Of a DNA stretch of 64,000 nucleotides, positions 24,451 to 33,246 are shown in pieces. The stretch is from CAVPCZ01 sp963779225 (GTDB lineage: Bacteria > Bacteroidota > Ignavibacteria > UBA10030 > UBA6906). Both the position numbers and the translations under genes were made by a program. The DNA is taken from the NCBI GenBank assembly GCA_963779225.1, contig CAVZWW010000003.1, positions 2,046,001 to 2,110,000 of the forward strand, read 5' to 3'. Every line of letters begins with the position of its first letter. Within the stretch, counting starts at the first letter, position 1. The notes under the pieces are model-generated. The model was given only the letters and a program-made list of their open reading frames with translations, did not search any database and had not been told where the DNA came from.

Positions 24451-25527
24451 ATGCGAAGCCTAAACCGTGTGGTTCAACTGTCCGCCCTGATTGTTCTGCC
24501 GCTCGTTGCGGCGCTGGCTCAGATAACGATTGATACATCTGATATCCAGGCGCAGTTTAAGGTCGGCACGACCATCACATTCCAATACGACGCGGCCACA
24601 AAGTCGGTCAATATCGGCAATACCGGCTTGAGTTCGTGGGATTTTAGTTCATTCCGGTCTGACAGTTCACAAGCATTGTTGAGCGTGACGGTGGCATCCA
24701 CGCCATTCGGCGCTCAATTCCCCGGCTCCACTCATGCGCTCAAAGCTTCCCTGAAATTTCAGGGAATAGACGCCATGGTGTACTACCATTTCACGTTGAC
24801 CCCGACCAGTCTCTTGCAGATCGGACTCATGGGGGAGCCCACCACCGGTGGGTCGGAAACAAACCTCAAGGACACGTACAGTCCTGCCGATACGTGGTCT
24901 GTTTTCCCCTCAACCATCAACACGTCATGGACGTCGATCTACACGGACACACAGATCATTACATTATTTGGTGTTCCACAGACACCCACGGTCGTCTCCC
25001 ACAACATCACCTATATCATCGACGCCTACGGCCCGATGAAACTGCCGGACGGAAAGACCTATGATGCTCTTCGCATCCGAAAGCAGGATCGGAGGTCGAA
25101 TGGAACAATCGCCGCCTACATATGGCTTTCCAAGAACGGCGTGTCCGTGCAACTCGGCACTGTGGATACGCTTCCCTCGCCGAGCGGGACAATAGCGGTG
25201 AATGCCGTGCAGTGGAATGGGCCCGTTACGACGACGGCTGTTGCGACAAGCAACGCCATTCCAGCACAGTGTACACTGGAGCAGAACTACCCCAACCCAT
25301 TTAACCCGTCGACAACGATTCGCTACAGCCTGTCCAACACCTCAGTTGTCCGGCTGTCAGTCTTCAACACTCTCGGCCAGCAGGTGGCTCAGTTGGTGAA
25401 CGGCGACATGGAGGCCGGGTATTACGAAGTGCGGTTTGACGGGAGCAAGCTCGCAAGCGGAGTCTACTTGTACAGGATGCAAGCGGGATCGTATGTGGAG
25501 ACCCGCAAGCTCCTTCTTGTCCGGTGA
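24451..25527 (+). CDS. Secreted T9SS sorting-domain protein
   Basis: ATG 24451 follows GAAGGAGGAGAT, an excellent ribosome site, and opens a signal peptide MRSLNRVVQLSALIVLPLVAALA. The middle ~240 residues (FKVGTTITFQYDAATKSVNIGNTGLSSWDFSSFRSD...) are beta-rich and of unknown function; similar regions occur in many FCB exported proteins. The last ~85 residues are a T9SS type A sorting domain (NYPNPFNPSTTIRYSLSNTS ... TRKLLLVR). A strong terminator follows 22 bases after the stop, and a group II intron lies just beyond it. Confidence 0.85.
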   Translation: MRSLNRVVQLSALIVLPLVAALAQITIDTSDIQAQFKVGTTITFQYDAATKSVNIGNTGLSSWDFSSFRSDSSQALLSVTVASTPFGAQFPGSTHALKASLKFQGIDAMVYYHFTLTPTSLLQIGLMGEPTTGGSETNLKDTYSPADTWSVFPSTINTSWTSIYTDTQIITLFGVPQTPTVVSHNITYIIDAYGPMKLPDGKTYDALRIRKQDRRSNGTIAAYIWLSKNGVSVQLGTVDTLPSPSGTIAVNAVQWNGPVTTTAVATSNAIPAQCTLEQNYPNPFNPSTTIRYSLSNTSVVRLSVFNTLGQQVAQLVNGDMEAGYYEVRFDGSKLASGVYLYRMQAGSYVETRKLLLVR

Positions 25528-25549
25528 ATCCGCTGTCATAGGATGCGCG

Positions 25550-25575
25550 AAAGGCCCGGGATCTCCCGGGCCTTT
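25550..25575 (+). terminator. Rho-independent terminator, intron target
   Basis: AAAGGCCCGGGA and TCCCGGGCCTTT form a 12-bp stem with a minimal loop, followed by TGTGTATG. The group II intron starts 8 bases after the stem. Confidence 0.85.
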
Positions 25576-25582
25576 GTGTATG

Positions 25583-27440
25583 GTACGCCCAGCATGACGT
25601 ATACCTTGGAGGTGAGAGTCCTCCCGAGAGTTGACCATAGCGATCGAAGCGAAGCGCAACTGCGGAAGGGTGACTGACCGTGGGAAGGAAGCGTGGAGCG
25701 AAGCCGCGGGCCGACGCACAGAAACCGGATCAGAGGCGATGCCGATCAGGGCGAGCGAGCCATAGACCGCAAAGCTCTCATGGTCAAGGATCAGGCGTCG
25801 TAAATCCGGCGGTCGCGCGGTGAAAGGTAGACGCCTTATCTGGGGAGATCTTGCCTTACAGCTGAAAGGGTGACCCCGCTGTGAAGCTGGGGAGCAAGAA
25901 GTCAGCAGAGGGCATAATAGTCCCGCCAAAGCGGGATGAAGGCCCGAACAGAAAGAAGAGCAGAGGGAGCGATGCGCCTCAAAGGTACACGGCCCCAGAT
26001 GTCCGGGCAACTGGAGCTCCCGTTGGAAGCCAGGGGTGAAACCCCGAAGCGCCAGCGGAGCGGGGAAGTACCGATGGCGACGCGCGAGACCGAAAGCTCA
26101 GGCAGAAACGATCTGATGGAACGGGTGGTAAGCCGTCCGAACCTTCAGAACGCGTTGAAGCGTGTCAAGAGCAACAAAGGGAGTCCGGGAATCGACGGGA
26201 TGACGGTCGATGAACTGAGTGCACACCTGCGGGAACACTGGGTCAAGATCCGCGAGCAACTGCTCGCGGGGACCTATAATCCCCAGAGGGTGAAGCAACA
26301 GCTCATCCCAAAGAGTGGGGGAGGGATGCGCGAGCTTGGCATCCCGACCGTGCTCGACCGGTTCATCCAGCAGGCGCTTTTACAGGTTCTGCAGTCGGAC
26401 CTGGACGGGAGCTTCTCACGGCACAGTTATGGCTTCCGACCTGGACGGAGTGCGCACGAGGCAGTCTGCGCGGCGCAACGCTACGTCCAGCAAGGACGCC
26501 GCTGGGTGGTGGACGTGGATCTGGAGAAGTTCTTCGACCGCGTCAACCACGATGTGCTGATGGGAAGACTCGCCAGGCGGACCAACGACCGCCGGGTACT
26601 GGGACTCATCCGCCGTTACCTGGAGGCGGGAGTCATGGCACACGGAGGCGTGGTGATAGAGCGGTATGAGGGCACGCCGCAAGGCGGACCTCTCTCACCA
26701 CTGTTGGCAAACGTGCTGCTCGATGAGGTTGACAAGGAGTTGGAGAGGCGCGGGCACAGCTTCGTCCGTTACGCCGATGACTGTAACATTTACGTACAGA
26801 CACGACGTTCGGGTGAACGGGCCATGCGACTGCTCCGACGGCTCTTCACCGGGCTGAAACTCCAGGTCAACGAATCGAAAAGTGCGGTGGATCTGGCAAC
26901 GCGCCGCAAGATCCTGGGGTACTCGTTCTGGTTCGCCCCGGGTCATGTGGTGAAACGCCGGGTGAGTAGGAAATCACTCCAGGTGATGAAAGACCGCGTT
27001 CGTCGGATCACCAAGCGAACGCGGGGACGGAGTATCGCCACGGTTGCTGCTGAACTACGGAGCTATCTCGTGGGTTGGAACGAATACTACCGACTTGCGG
27101 ACACTCCGAGAATCTTCAGTGATCTTGACGAATGGATACGTCATCGTCTACGCGCGCTCCACCTGAAGCAGTGGAAACGCGGTCCGACCATCTTCCGGGA
27201 GCTCCGCGCCCGCGGGATGTCGGTCGACTCCGCCGCACGGGTGGCCGCCAACGGCCGACGATGGTGGAGGAACTCCGCCAAGCTCATCCACCTTGCGCTC
27301 CCGACACGCTACTTCGACCAGCTTGGCGTCCCGCGGCTGGCTGCATCAAGTTCCACTTTCTGAACCGCCCGGTGCGGACCCGCATGCCGGGTGGTGTGGC
27401 AGGGGTCGTCGGGGATTACCCGACGCCCCTATGCCGATTC
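25583..27440 (+). mobile_element. Group II intron (IIC-like placement)
   Basis: The 5' end reads GTACGCCCAGCATG, close to the usual GTGCG start, and continues with CTTGGAGGTGAGAGTCCTCC, a known domain I element. The maturase gene fills most of domain IV. Domain V follows the stop directly: ACCGCCCGG...CCGGGTGGT around 27364-27397, then a domain VI hairpin (GTCGTCGGGG / CCCGACGCCCC). The exact 3' end is uncertain, between 27431 and 27445. Placement right after a terminator stem is the hallmark of class C introns. All parts look intact, so it may be active. Confidence 0.85.
25936..27363 (+). CDS. ltrA: Group II intron reverse transcriptase/maturase
   Basis: 475 residues. Reverse transcriptase motifs run in order: NKGSPGIDGMTVDEL, RELGIPTVLDRFIQQALLQVL, SYGFRPGRSAHEAV, WVVDVDLEKFFDRVNHD, GTPQGGPLSPLLANVLLDEVD, and the catalytic FVRYADDCNIYV (YADD). 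The maturase-specific X domain (AELRSYLVGWNEYYRLADTP, WIRHRLRALHLKQW) follows. There is no HNH endonuclease domain, as in class C. It assists splicing and copies the intron into new sites. An alternative start is the Met of MSGQLELPLEARGE about 22 codons in. Confidence 0.95.
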   Translation: MKARTERRAEGAMRLKGTRPQMSGQLELPLEARGETPKRQRSGEVPMATRETESSGRNDLMERVVSRPNLQNALKRVKSNKGSPGIDGMTVDELSAHLREHWVKIREQLLAGTYNPQRVKQQLIPKSGGGMRELGIPTVLDRFIQQALLQVLQSDLDGSFSRHSYGFRPGRSAHEAVCAAQRYVQQGRRWVVDVDLEKFFDRVNHDVLMGRLARRTNDRRVLGLIRRYLEAGVMAHGGVVIERYEGTPQGGPLSPLLANVLLDEVDKELERRGHSFVRYADDCNIYVQTRRSGERAMRLLRRLFTGLKLQVNESKSAVDLATRRKILGYSFWFAPGHVVKRRVSRKSLQVMKDRVRRITKRTRGRSIATVAAELRSYLVGWNEYYRLADTPRIFSDLDEWIRHRLRALHLKQWKRGPTIFRELRARGMSVDSAARVAANGRRWWRNSAKLIHLALPTRYFDQLGVPRLAASSSTF

Positions 27441-27732
27441 GAACAACGATGACATTGCTTTCCTGGTCGAAATGCCCCGCAATCTCTACCCAAATAGAAT
27501 GGTCTTGCTCAAAGAAGATGAAAACGTGCCATGTTGCGGGAAGGCGTTGAAATGAAGTTCTTCTACAATTTCGTGACATTAGTGTGACACAAACCCACCG
27601 CGAACACTCTATCTTGCCTGGGCATTCAGCGGCAGGCGCCAACCTTCTCTAGATATCCCCTCTCTGCCACGGATGCTGTGAAAGTTGATTGGTTTTCACC
27701 AGTCTCTCCCCATTCACTATCTGGAGGCAACC
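27441..27732. other. 3' flank of the group II intron
   Basis: About 290 bases between the intron and the small ORF at 27733. It contains the interrupted downstream side of the T9SS gene's terminator and presumably the promoter of the next gene. No gene was recognised. Confidence 0.35.
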
Positions 27733-27801
27733 ATGTACCGTGTTCATGTCGCCAAAGTACCGCCACATGTTCAAACCAGCCTGGATGGAGACAAATCATG
27801 A
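27733..27801 (+). CDS. 22-residue leader-type ORF coupled to membrane gene
   Basis: CTGGAGGCAACC precedes ATG 27733, a good ribosome site. The frame gives MYRVHVAKVPPHVQTSLDGD-KS and stops in ATGA, overlapping the start of the membrane protein at 27798. It could be a translationally coupled leader peptide or the start of a former protein. Evidence is the ribosome site and the overlap only. Confidence 0.35.
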   Translation: MYRVHVAKVPPHVQTSLDGDKS

Positions 27802-28190
27802 ATACAAAATGGGTCAAAGTAGTTTTTGGCATATCTGCCCTGTACGACGGACTTCTCGCAGTCACATTTCTCTGCTTCAGCGCGGCGATATTTGACTTCT
27901 TTGGCATTCCGCAGCCAAACCATTCTGGGTACATTCATTTTCCGTCCTTGCTCATGATCGTGTTTGCCCTGCTCTACTGGCGAGTTGCAATCGATCCCAT
28001 TAAGTTCAGAGTGTTGATACCCTACGGAATGGGCCTGAAAATCTCCTACTGTGCAGTGGTCTTTATTCACCGGTTCACCGGAGGAATCCCTTCAATGTGG
28101 CTCCCATTTGCGTGGTTCGATCTCTTTTCATTGATCCTTTTCTATCTTGCTTGGAGAAAAGTGAACAAGAGCTCCCTTCTGCCGGCGTAA
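27798..28190 (+). CDS. Small four-helix membrane protein
   Basis: 130 residues from ATG 27798, with CTGGATGGAGACAAATC upstream. Four hydrophobic segments: VVFGISALYDGLLAVTFLC, YIHFPSLLMIVFALLYW, VLIPYGMGLKISYCAVVFI and FAWFDLFSLILFYLAW. The layout resembles DoxX-like or DUF-type small membrane proteins but no signature is decisive. Function unknown. Confidence 0.7.
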   Translation: MNTKWVKVVFGISALYDGLLAVTFLCFSAAIFDFFGIPQPNHSGYIHFPSLLMIVFALLYWRVAIDPIKFRVLIPYGMGLKISYCAVVFIHRFTGGIPSMWLPFAWFDLFSLILFYLAWRKVNKSSLLPA

Positions 28191-28525
28191 TGAAACGAGG
28201 GCAGCCCCTATCCTCTTCGAAGTCGGGCAACAAGCGCCGCCGCCGAAACATCCGCCACCACAATCTGGGACGTTTTTCCAACGGTTGCAGGAAAAAGGAG
28301 GAATGGGGGAATTCGAGGGGAGGTGTAGAAAATGAACACGAAATTGAACGACGGCACGTCGGAATACCTGAGGAGTATGCCTACCTGGAGCGGGTGTGCG
28401 AGAGGAGAGATAAGGACTATGAATCTCCAGTTCTGGCGCGTCAGAGATGCGCGTCCTATTGTGTTCAGTAGCCATGGCTTGGCGGGAGCCATTCCCGTTT
28501 CTAAGTTCCAGAAAGGAGCGTCACA

Positions 28526-29995
28526 ATGGAATCACGGCTGAAACATTCTACCTGCATATTCTTGGTCTGTGCGCTAGGTCTGTCTCCGTTGACCTTCTCT
28601 CAGAAAACGTCCCCAGTGCCGGCTCCCTCTCAGGAGCAACAAAAGAGGCGTGAGCTGATGAAGTCGAGGGGTCCCGAGGGATCCATGACAGTCCTCCCAG
28701 TCATCCTCGCCGGACGGCCATTCGATCGCGTGTCAGAACTGGTGGGGGTTGGTCTCGAACAACAGGGACTACGCACCATTGAAATAGGTCCAAATCCATG
28801 TACGCCTCCAGTCGACATTGCATTGGACAAGCTTGCCGAAGCGGTGGCTGAATTCGTAAAGAAGAACCCAGTTGCAACAGAATACGCTCTGTACGCCGAA
28901 TACAACGGCAGCCCCCAGGCGGGTCTCGTCGAGCTCCGCGCGGTTGTTGTCGACACGATGGGCGGAGTTGTATGGATGGACCGTCAGGGCGAGCAGGACG
29001 ACGCGATGAAGCGATTGCAGCAGAAGGAGCCAATGACCTTCTCGGTTCTGCTGGTAGAGCGGTTGAGCCCTGAGCTTGGCTTGAACGAGGAAACGGCGAA
29101 AGCTGCGAAATCCGGCAAGATGGCCAAACTCATGGAGGAGAGAAGTGGACTGCCTCCCGAGAGTGAAAGGGCTGCTGTCCCTCAACGCCAGAAAGAGCTG
29201 AGGGAAACCAAGAAGAAGATAACCCTGACGGTTTTTCCGGCTCAGATAGGTGATACAACGAATTCGGCAAGCTCAACTCTGCTGGCAAAGATGATCACCG
29301 ATGCCGGGCTCTGCAAGGCAGTGCCTGCAAAGCAGTCGTGGTTGCTGAAGGTTCCACGTGATCCAAACGAGATGAAGATGCTCTGGGGCCTCGCGCGTGC
29401 ATTCAGGGAACAGTGCAAGAAGAATCCCATCGGATCCGATTATGCTCTTTATGCCGACTACGCGTTCAATCCCGAACGGTGGGAGCAGGGATTTGTCCAC
29501 TTCGTGGTGTGTGATCGCAACGGCGAATGGGTAGTCGTGGATATGCAGAACTCGCACCAGCCCGAATACCAGAACATTAAGCCAACCTCGATAGAAGGCT
29601 GCAGCAAGCTGATAGTTAAACGCCTGGAGGAATACCTCAAATTGTCAATTGCGGATGATCTGCGGGAGACGATTCGGGCTTCCGGAGTTGATGCTGCAGT
29701 TTCAAGATTCAATGAGCTTCGGGCAAAGACAGATGAGTATAGCTTGTCCGAGCAGGAGCTGAACTTCCTTGGTTATGAGTACTTGCAGGCGAAACGGTTC
29801 AAGGAAGCAATCGAAATCTTCAAATTGAATGTCGTAGCCTTCCCGGAGTCCTCCAATGCGTATGACAGTCTGGGCGAAGCATACGCCGCGGCAGGGGAAA
29901 AGGAACTGGCAATCAAGAACTACCAGAGGTCTTTGGAATTGAATCCGAAGAGCCAGAGCGGAATCGATGCCCTGGAGAGGTTGAAGGCGCAATAG
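28526..29995 (+). CDS. Exported TPR protein with internal domain duplication
   Basis: AGAAAGGAGCGTCACA precedes ATG 28526. Signal peptide to about residue 25 (FLVCALGLSPLTFS). Two related segments follow: around residues 105-150 (KNPVATEYALYAEYNGSP...VVDTMGGVVWMD) and 290-340 (KNPIGSDYALYADYAFNP...VCDRNGEWVVVD). The C-terminal ~110 residues hold a divergent tetratricopeptide region ending AIKNYQRSLELNPKSQSG. The duplicated domain is not a family I recognise. TPRs suggest a protein-binding role outside the inner membrane. Confidence 0.75.
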   Translation: MESRLKHSTCIFLVCALGLSPLTFSQKTSPVPAPSQEQQKRRELMKSRGPEGSMTVLPVILAGRPFDRVSELVGVGLEQQGLRTIEIGPNPCTPPVDIALDKLAEAVAEFVKKNPVATEYALYAEYNGSPQAGLVELRAVVVDTMGGVVWMDRQGEQDDAMKRLQQKEPMTFSVLLVERLSPELGLNEETAKAAKSGKMAKLMEERSGLPPESERAAVPQRQKELRETKKKITLTVFPAQIGDTTNSASSTLLAKMITDAGLCKAVPAKQSWLLKVPRDPNEMKMLWGLARAFREQCKKNPIGSDYALYADYAFNPERWEQGFVHFVVCDRNGEWVVVDMQNSHQPEYQNIKPTSIEGCSKLIVKRLEEYLKLSIADDLRETIRASGVDAAVSRFNELRAKTDEYSLSEQELNFLGYEYLQAKRFKEAIEIFKLNVVAFPESSNAYDSLGEAYAAAGEKELAIKNYQRSLELNPKSQSGIDALERLKAQ

Positions 29996-30010
29996 AACAT
30001 CGCCACTGGC

Positions 30011-30323
30011 GGAGGTGGCAGCATATGTTGCAGCGACAATTCCGATCCTGTTCTTGTCAACGATATTGTCTATGGAAACACAGCCGCTGGAGGGGATCAA
30101 GTCTATATTTCCGATAGGCAATCAAATCCGCATTTCCTGAACTGCAATGTTGTGCGTCTTCGATATGCTTGGTCGCGAGGTGTCGGTGTTGGTGAATGAA
30201 AGAAGGGAGGCGGGAGTCCACGAGGTCGAGTTCGATGCATCGGGACTTTCAAGCGGAGTCTACCTGTACAGGATACAGGCCGGCAGCTATGTGGAGACGT
30301 GGAAGTTGCTTCTCGTCCGGTGA
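30011..30323 (+). pseudogene. Remnant of a beta-helix T9SS surface protein
   Basis: In one frame, 30011-30150 reads NDIVYGNTAAGGDQVYISD and NPHFLNCNVV, the repeat of right-handed parallel beta-helix proteins. From 30153, in another frame, comes the second half of a T9SS sorting domain: CVFDMLGREVSVLVNERREAG...GLSSGVYLYRIQAGSYVET-WKLLLVR. The NYPNPFNP part is missing and the frames differ. A deletion plus frameshift has joined the two pieces. No start is present. Confidence 0.7.
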
Positions 30324-30349
30324 GTTTTGGTGGTTATGGTAGTCTCGAG

Positions 30350-30372
30350 GGCTCGGCATTCATTGCCGGGCC
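30350..30372 (+). terminator. Terminator after the beta-helix remnant
   Basis: GGCTCGGCA and TGCCGGGCC pair over 9 bp (one G-T) around a 5-base loop, followed by CTATCTATTT. It survives from the former surface-protein gene. Confidence 0.65.
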
Positions 30373-30388
30373 CTATCTATTTCAGCTC

Positions 30389-30500
30389 GACCAGGACGAA
30401 CCAGCTCAGGTCGGGAAGGATCAGGAGATCAAGGCTCTTTCTGAGATCGATGAGCTTCAGGAGTCCGAGGAGGGAGTGAAAAGGGGGTGAAGAGGGGCTT
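30389..30500. repeat. Dispersed ~130-bp repeat, copy 2
   Basis: Matches 23870-24001. The frame reads DQDEPAQVGKDQEIKALSEI and then DELQESEEGVKRG before a stop, but has no start with a ribosome site. The tail GTGAAAAGGGGGTGAAGAGG matches the tail of copy 1. Confidence 0.65.
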
Positions 30501-30556
30501 TGGAGGACCTTTTCAGTGGTTGAAACGAAGGAGAACGGCTGAAGAATACGGCTCCC

Positions 30557-31234
30557 GTGTCAGTAAGTAGCGAGATTGCGGCGTTGAAGAGAGCTTGGGC
30601 ACATTTAGAGGACAACCGCCTCTTGCGTGATGGCATCAAAGCCATAATCAACAAGCAGCCGGATCTCAAGGTTGTGGCAGCAACCGGAGGGAATCACGAT
30701 ACTCTGACGCAGATACGGACGTTGAAGCCTCAGGTAGTCCTCATGGATCTGGGATTGCGAGGCGAAAGCGGCCTTCGTGTTGTCACAACGCTGAGCAAGG
30801 AATTGCCGCAAACCAGAGTTATCGGGATGGGCCTTATTCCTTCACAGCTGGACATCGTCGAGCTCGTGGAAGCCGGTGCGGTGGGCTTTATCCTCAAAGA
30901 TGCGACACTCGCGGAAGTCCTCGAAACCATCCGGTGGGTGTCACGGGGAATGAGAATCCTTCCCCCCTTGCTGACGGGATCGCTTTTCAGTCATGTTGTC
31001 GATCACGCAATTCGGAAGGGAAACGGCAAACTGCCCGAAGCGGTGCGGATGACGAAACGCGAACGTGAAATCATCGTGCTCATTACCGAGGCAATGAGTA
31101 ATAAGGAAATCGCCCAACGGCTAAACCTCTCGATCTATACTGTCAAAAGCCACATCCATAACATCCTGGAGAAAATGGCACTGCACAATCGCCTCGAGAT
31201 CGCGACACAATCCTACGAATACAAGGGAATGTGA
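30557..31234 (+). CDS. LuxR/NarL-family response regulator
   Basis: A receiver domain comes first: HLEDNRLLRDGIKAII with the acidic pocket, the phospho-acceptor Asp in VVLMDLGLRGESG, and Lys in GFILKDATL. The C-terminal helix-turn-helix reads TKREREIIVLITEAMSNKEIAQRLNLSIYTVKSHIHNIL, a standard LuxR fold. The first ~12 residues (from GTG 30557) are unlike the usual receiver start strand, and the upstream side is a rearranged zone, so the N-terminus may be altered. No cognate kinase is adjacent. Followed by envelope/stress genes that it may regulate. Confidence 0.88.
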   Translation: MSVSSEIAALKRAWAHLEDNRLLRDGIKAIINKQPDLKVVAATGGNHDTLTQIRTLKPQVVLMDLGLRGESGLRVVTTLSKELPQTRVIGMGLIPSQLDIVELVEAGAVGFILKDATLAEVLETIRWVSRGMRILPPLLTGSLFSHVVDHAIRKGNGKLPEAVRMTKREREIIVLITEAMSNKEIAQRLNLSIYTVKSHIHNILEKMALHNRLEIATQSYEYKGM

Positions 31235-31452
31235 GCTTACCCCCCTTCTTCTTCGCTTAACGAAATCACTACCGCTTCTGCGTCTCAGCTCCCACTGCCC
31301 TGCGCGGGACAACACAACCCCCCTCCCGGGATTAACTACTGTTTCATCCTTTCAGCCGATTCGTTCCGAAGCTTCGTTCGGTATATTTCAAATACAGATC
31401 AGCAGAGAGCCTCTGGTCTCAATCGTTCAACGAAGCTGGGAAGGACATTCCG

Positions 31453-31602
31453 ATGCTGCTCACAATCGCGGTAGTTCTCGCCGTCCTGTGGCTATTAGGG
31501 CTCATTACTTCCTACACCCTGGGCGGTTTCATCCACGTCCTTCTGGTCCTCGCAATCATTGCCGTCTTGGTTAATGTCATTAGCGGCAGAAGGGTTGCAT
31601 AG
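31453..31602 (+). CDS. 49-residue lmo0937-family membrane protein (DUF5670)
   Basis: ATG 31453 to TAG 31602. Sequence MLLTIAVVLAVLWLLGLITS, then YTLGGFIHVLLVLAIIAVLV and NVISGRRVA. This matches the pattern of lmo0937/DUF5670 two-helix membrane proteins (LWLLGL, YTLGGFIHxLLVLAII, GRR). Family members are often stress-induced. It sits between the LuxR-type regulator and a lytic transglycosylase. Confidence 0.85.
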   Translation: MLLTIAVVLAVLWLLGLITSYTLGGFIHVLLVLAIIAVLVNVISGRRVA

Positions 31603-31829
31603 ACGAATCAGTTGCCATTCTTGCGAACGCGAATATGAAGGATGTGGCTGAAAGAGGGAAGCTTCCTCTTTTCTGCCGAACGCGAGTGGGGCATTCTGGA
31701 CGATGGTAGGTGCCGCGAGCAGCAGTTTTCCCAATTGGTAGCTGGAGAAAGGGTCGCAGGTTTCCGGTGCGCAGAGCGCGTGGCGGTTGGTGCACATAAG
31801 GGATGAGTCCCGCATCGGGAGGAAACCAG

Positions 31830-32585
31830 ATGCTCTCCAGAATACCTATTTTGTCGGTGTGTGCACTCCTTGTCTTCTTTGGATGCACGCATTTTGGTGA
31901 CGGTGTGTTGAGAAAAGGTGTGACGGATGACAGGAGCGGTGCACAGGTTGACGCTGTGCAGGCCGACACCGTCCAGGAAGAAACCGAGGCGGACGTCGAC
32001 GAAGACTTGATTGATCCGCAAACAGAGGCTTTTGTGGAGAAGTACGGTCCAATCATCAGGCAGTACGCCGAACGGTATGGTTTGGATTGGCGGCTTGTAC
32101 TTGCGACCATGAAGCAGGAATCAGGGTTTTCCCCGACCGCGAAGAGCCATCGGGGGGCTACGGGGCTCATGCAGATCATGCCGGTCACAGGCGAAGAACT
32201 CTCCAGGATATTCAAAGTGGAGAACATCTCGCACCCGAATGACAACATCCGGGGAGGCGTGTACTATCTGCGCAAGCTCTACAATCTTTTTCCCGGGGCG
32301 GATGAAGGTGATCGCATAAAGCTTACTCTCGCTGCGTATAACGCCGGCATTGGGCGCATCCTTGACGCACAGGACCTGGCGGCACACTTGCATCAAAATC
32401 CGCTTGCCTGGGAGTCCGTGAAAAGTACGCTGGCACTTCTGTCACGAAGTAATCAAGAGTTGCACAGGACCGTGTGGTCCCAGGATCGTCCCCGGTCCGG
32501 GTGGTTTGGTAATCCCGGAGAGACGCTGAAGTACGTGGAGAATGTGATGAACAATTATGACGACTACCGGCTCATGTTCAACTGA
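31830..32585 (+). CDS. Membrane-bound lytic transglycosylase (SLT family)
   Basis: ATG 31830 follows GGGAGGAAACCAG and opens a lipoprotein signal (LSVCALLVFFGC, Cys19). The SLT domain spans residues ~75-200: LDWRLVLATMKQESGFSPTAKS with catalytic Glu97, GATGLMQIMPVTGEEL, and LTLAAYNAGIGRI. It would cleave peptidoglycan, leaving 1,6-anhydro-muramic ends, from the outer-membrane side. The acidic linker (VQEETEADVDEDLID) precedes the domain. Closest in layout to MltF/MltC-type enzymes without the extra ligand-binding domain. A terminator follows. Confidence 0.9.
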   Translation: MLSRIPILSVCALLVFFGCTHFGDGVLRKGVTDDRSGAQVDAVQADTVQEETEADVDEDLIDPQTEAFVEKYGPIIRQYAERYGLDWRLVLATMKQESGFSPTAKSHRGATGLMQIMPVTGEELSRIFKVENISHPNDNIRGGVYYLRKLYNLFPGADEGDRIKLTLAAYNAGIGRILDAQDLAAHLHQNPLAWESVKSTLALLSRSNQELHRTVWSQDRPRSGWFGNPGETLKYVENVMNNYDDYRLMFN

Positions 32586-32616
32586 TGGTAGGTCAGTGCA
32601 GGCCGGAAAAGCAGAC

Positions 32617-32639
32617 GCCCGGGCACCAGTGTCCGGGCT
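32617..32639 (+). terminator. Terminator after the lytic transglycosylase
   Basis: GCCCGG and CCGGGC pair around GCACCAGTGT-type loop, followed by TCTATTACTGAT. Confidence 0.6.
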
Positions 32640-32647
32640 CTATTACT

Positions 32648-32776
32648 GATATATTTCTTCAGATTCCGTACAAGGAAGAGTGCGACAAAAGTTGGGAAAA
32701 CTTCAAGAAGGGTATGGAACGCGATTTGGACGGCCTAAAGTCATCGCTCAAAAACACCACTATCAAGAACGGTTAA
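32648..32776 (+). pseudogene. Possible fragment of a stress-type coiled-coil protein
   Basis: The frame reads YKEECDKSWENFKKGMERDL and DGLKSSLKNTTIKNG, then stops. The pattern resembles the amphipathic repeat of sll1863-like stress proteins, which often accompany YtxH genes. No start or ribosome site is visible, so it is listed as a fragment with low confidence. Confidence 0.3.
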
Positions 32777-32958
32777 TCGGGAGTAGCGATATTCATTTCC
32801 TGCATTCGCACTCGATGCAGAAGCATGTGTGATGATTGAGAGGCTCACACTTTAAGTGTCCCACGCCCGAAGCAGAACTTTACGAGAAGTCCTGAGAGCA
32901 TGACGTTATTTCTGAGTCCACGAAGAATGGATCATTCAAAAAGGAAAGGAATACGACC

Positions 32959-33246
32959 ATGAGTGCAGGAAAGATTCTTATCGGTGCTGTGATCGGAATG
33001 GCCACGGGGGCGGTTCTCGGAGTGCTGTTCGCTCCGGGCAAAGGCGCCACCACCAGGAAGAAGTTATCGAAACAGGGTTCTCGATATGTGGGTGCTCTCG
33101 AGGAGACTGCCGGGGAATATCTGGACACCCTCGAGGGGAAATATAACAGTGTTAAAGAGACTGCTGTTGGCCTCTCTGATAAAGTGAAAGACGCAGTGGA
33201 CGCTTTCGCGGGCCATGAACCCGAAAAGCACAAACGCCGGGCGTAA
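32959..33246 (+). CDS. YtxH-domain protein
   Basis: 95 residues. It opens MSAGKILIGAVIGMATGAVLGVLFAPGKGATTRKKL, the YtxH signature: a glycine-rich membrane helix followed by LFAPxxG and a basic turn. The remainder is an amphipathic coiled region. AAAAGGAAAGG is upstream. YtxH proteins are general-stress proteins of unclear function, anchored in the inner membrane. Confidence 0.85.
   Translation: MSAGKILIGAVIGMATGAVLGVLFAPGKGATTRKKLSKQGSRYVGALEETAGEYLDTLEGKYNSVKETAVGLSDKVKDAVDAFAGHEPEKHKRRA

Noticed and set aside
28332..28541. 69-residue plus-strand frame with a GGGGAGGTG site upstream
   Set aside because: The ribosome site is good, but the sequence is low in secondary-structure sense and overlaps the real start at 28526; left out for lack of further support.
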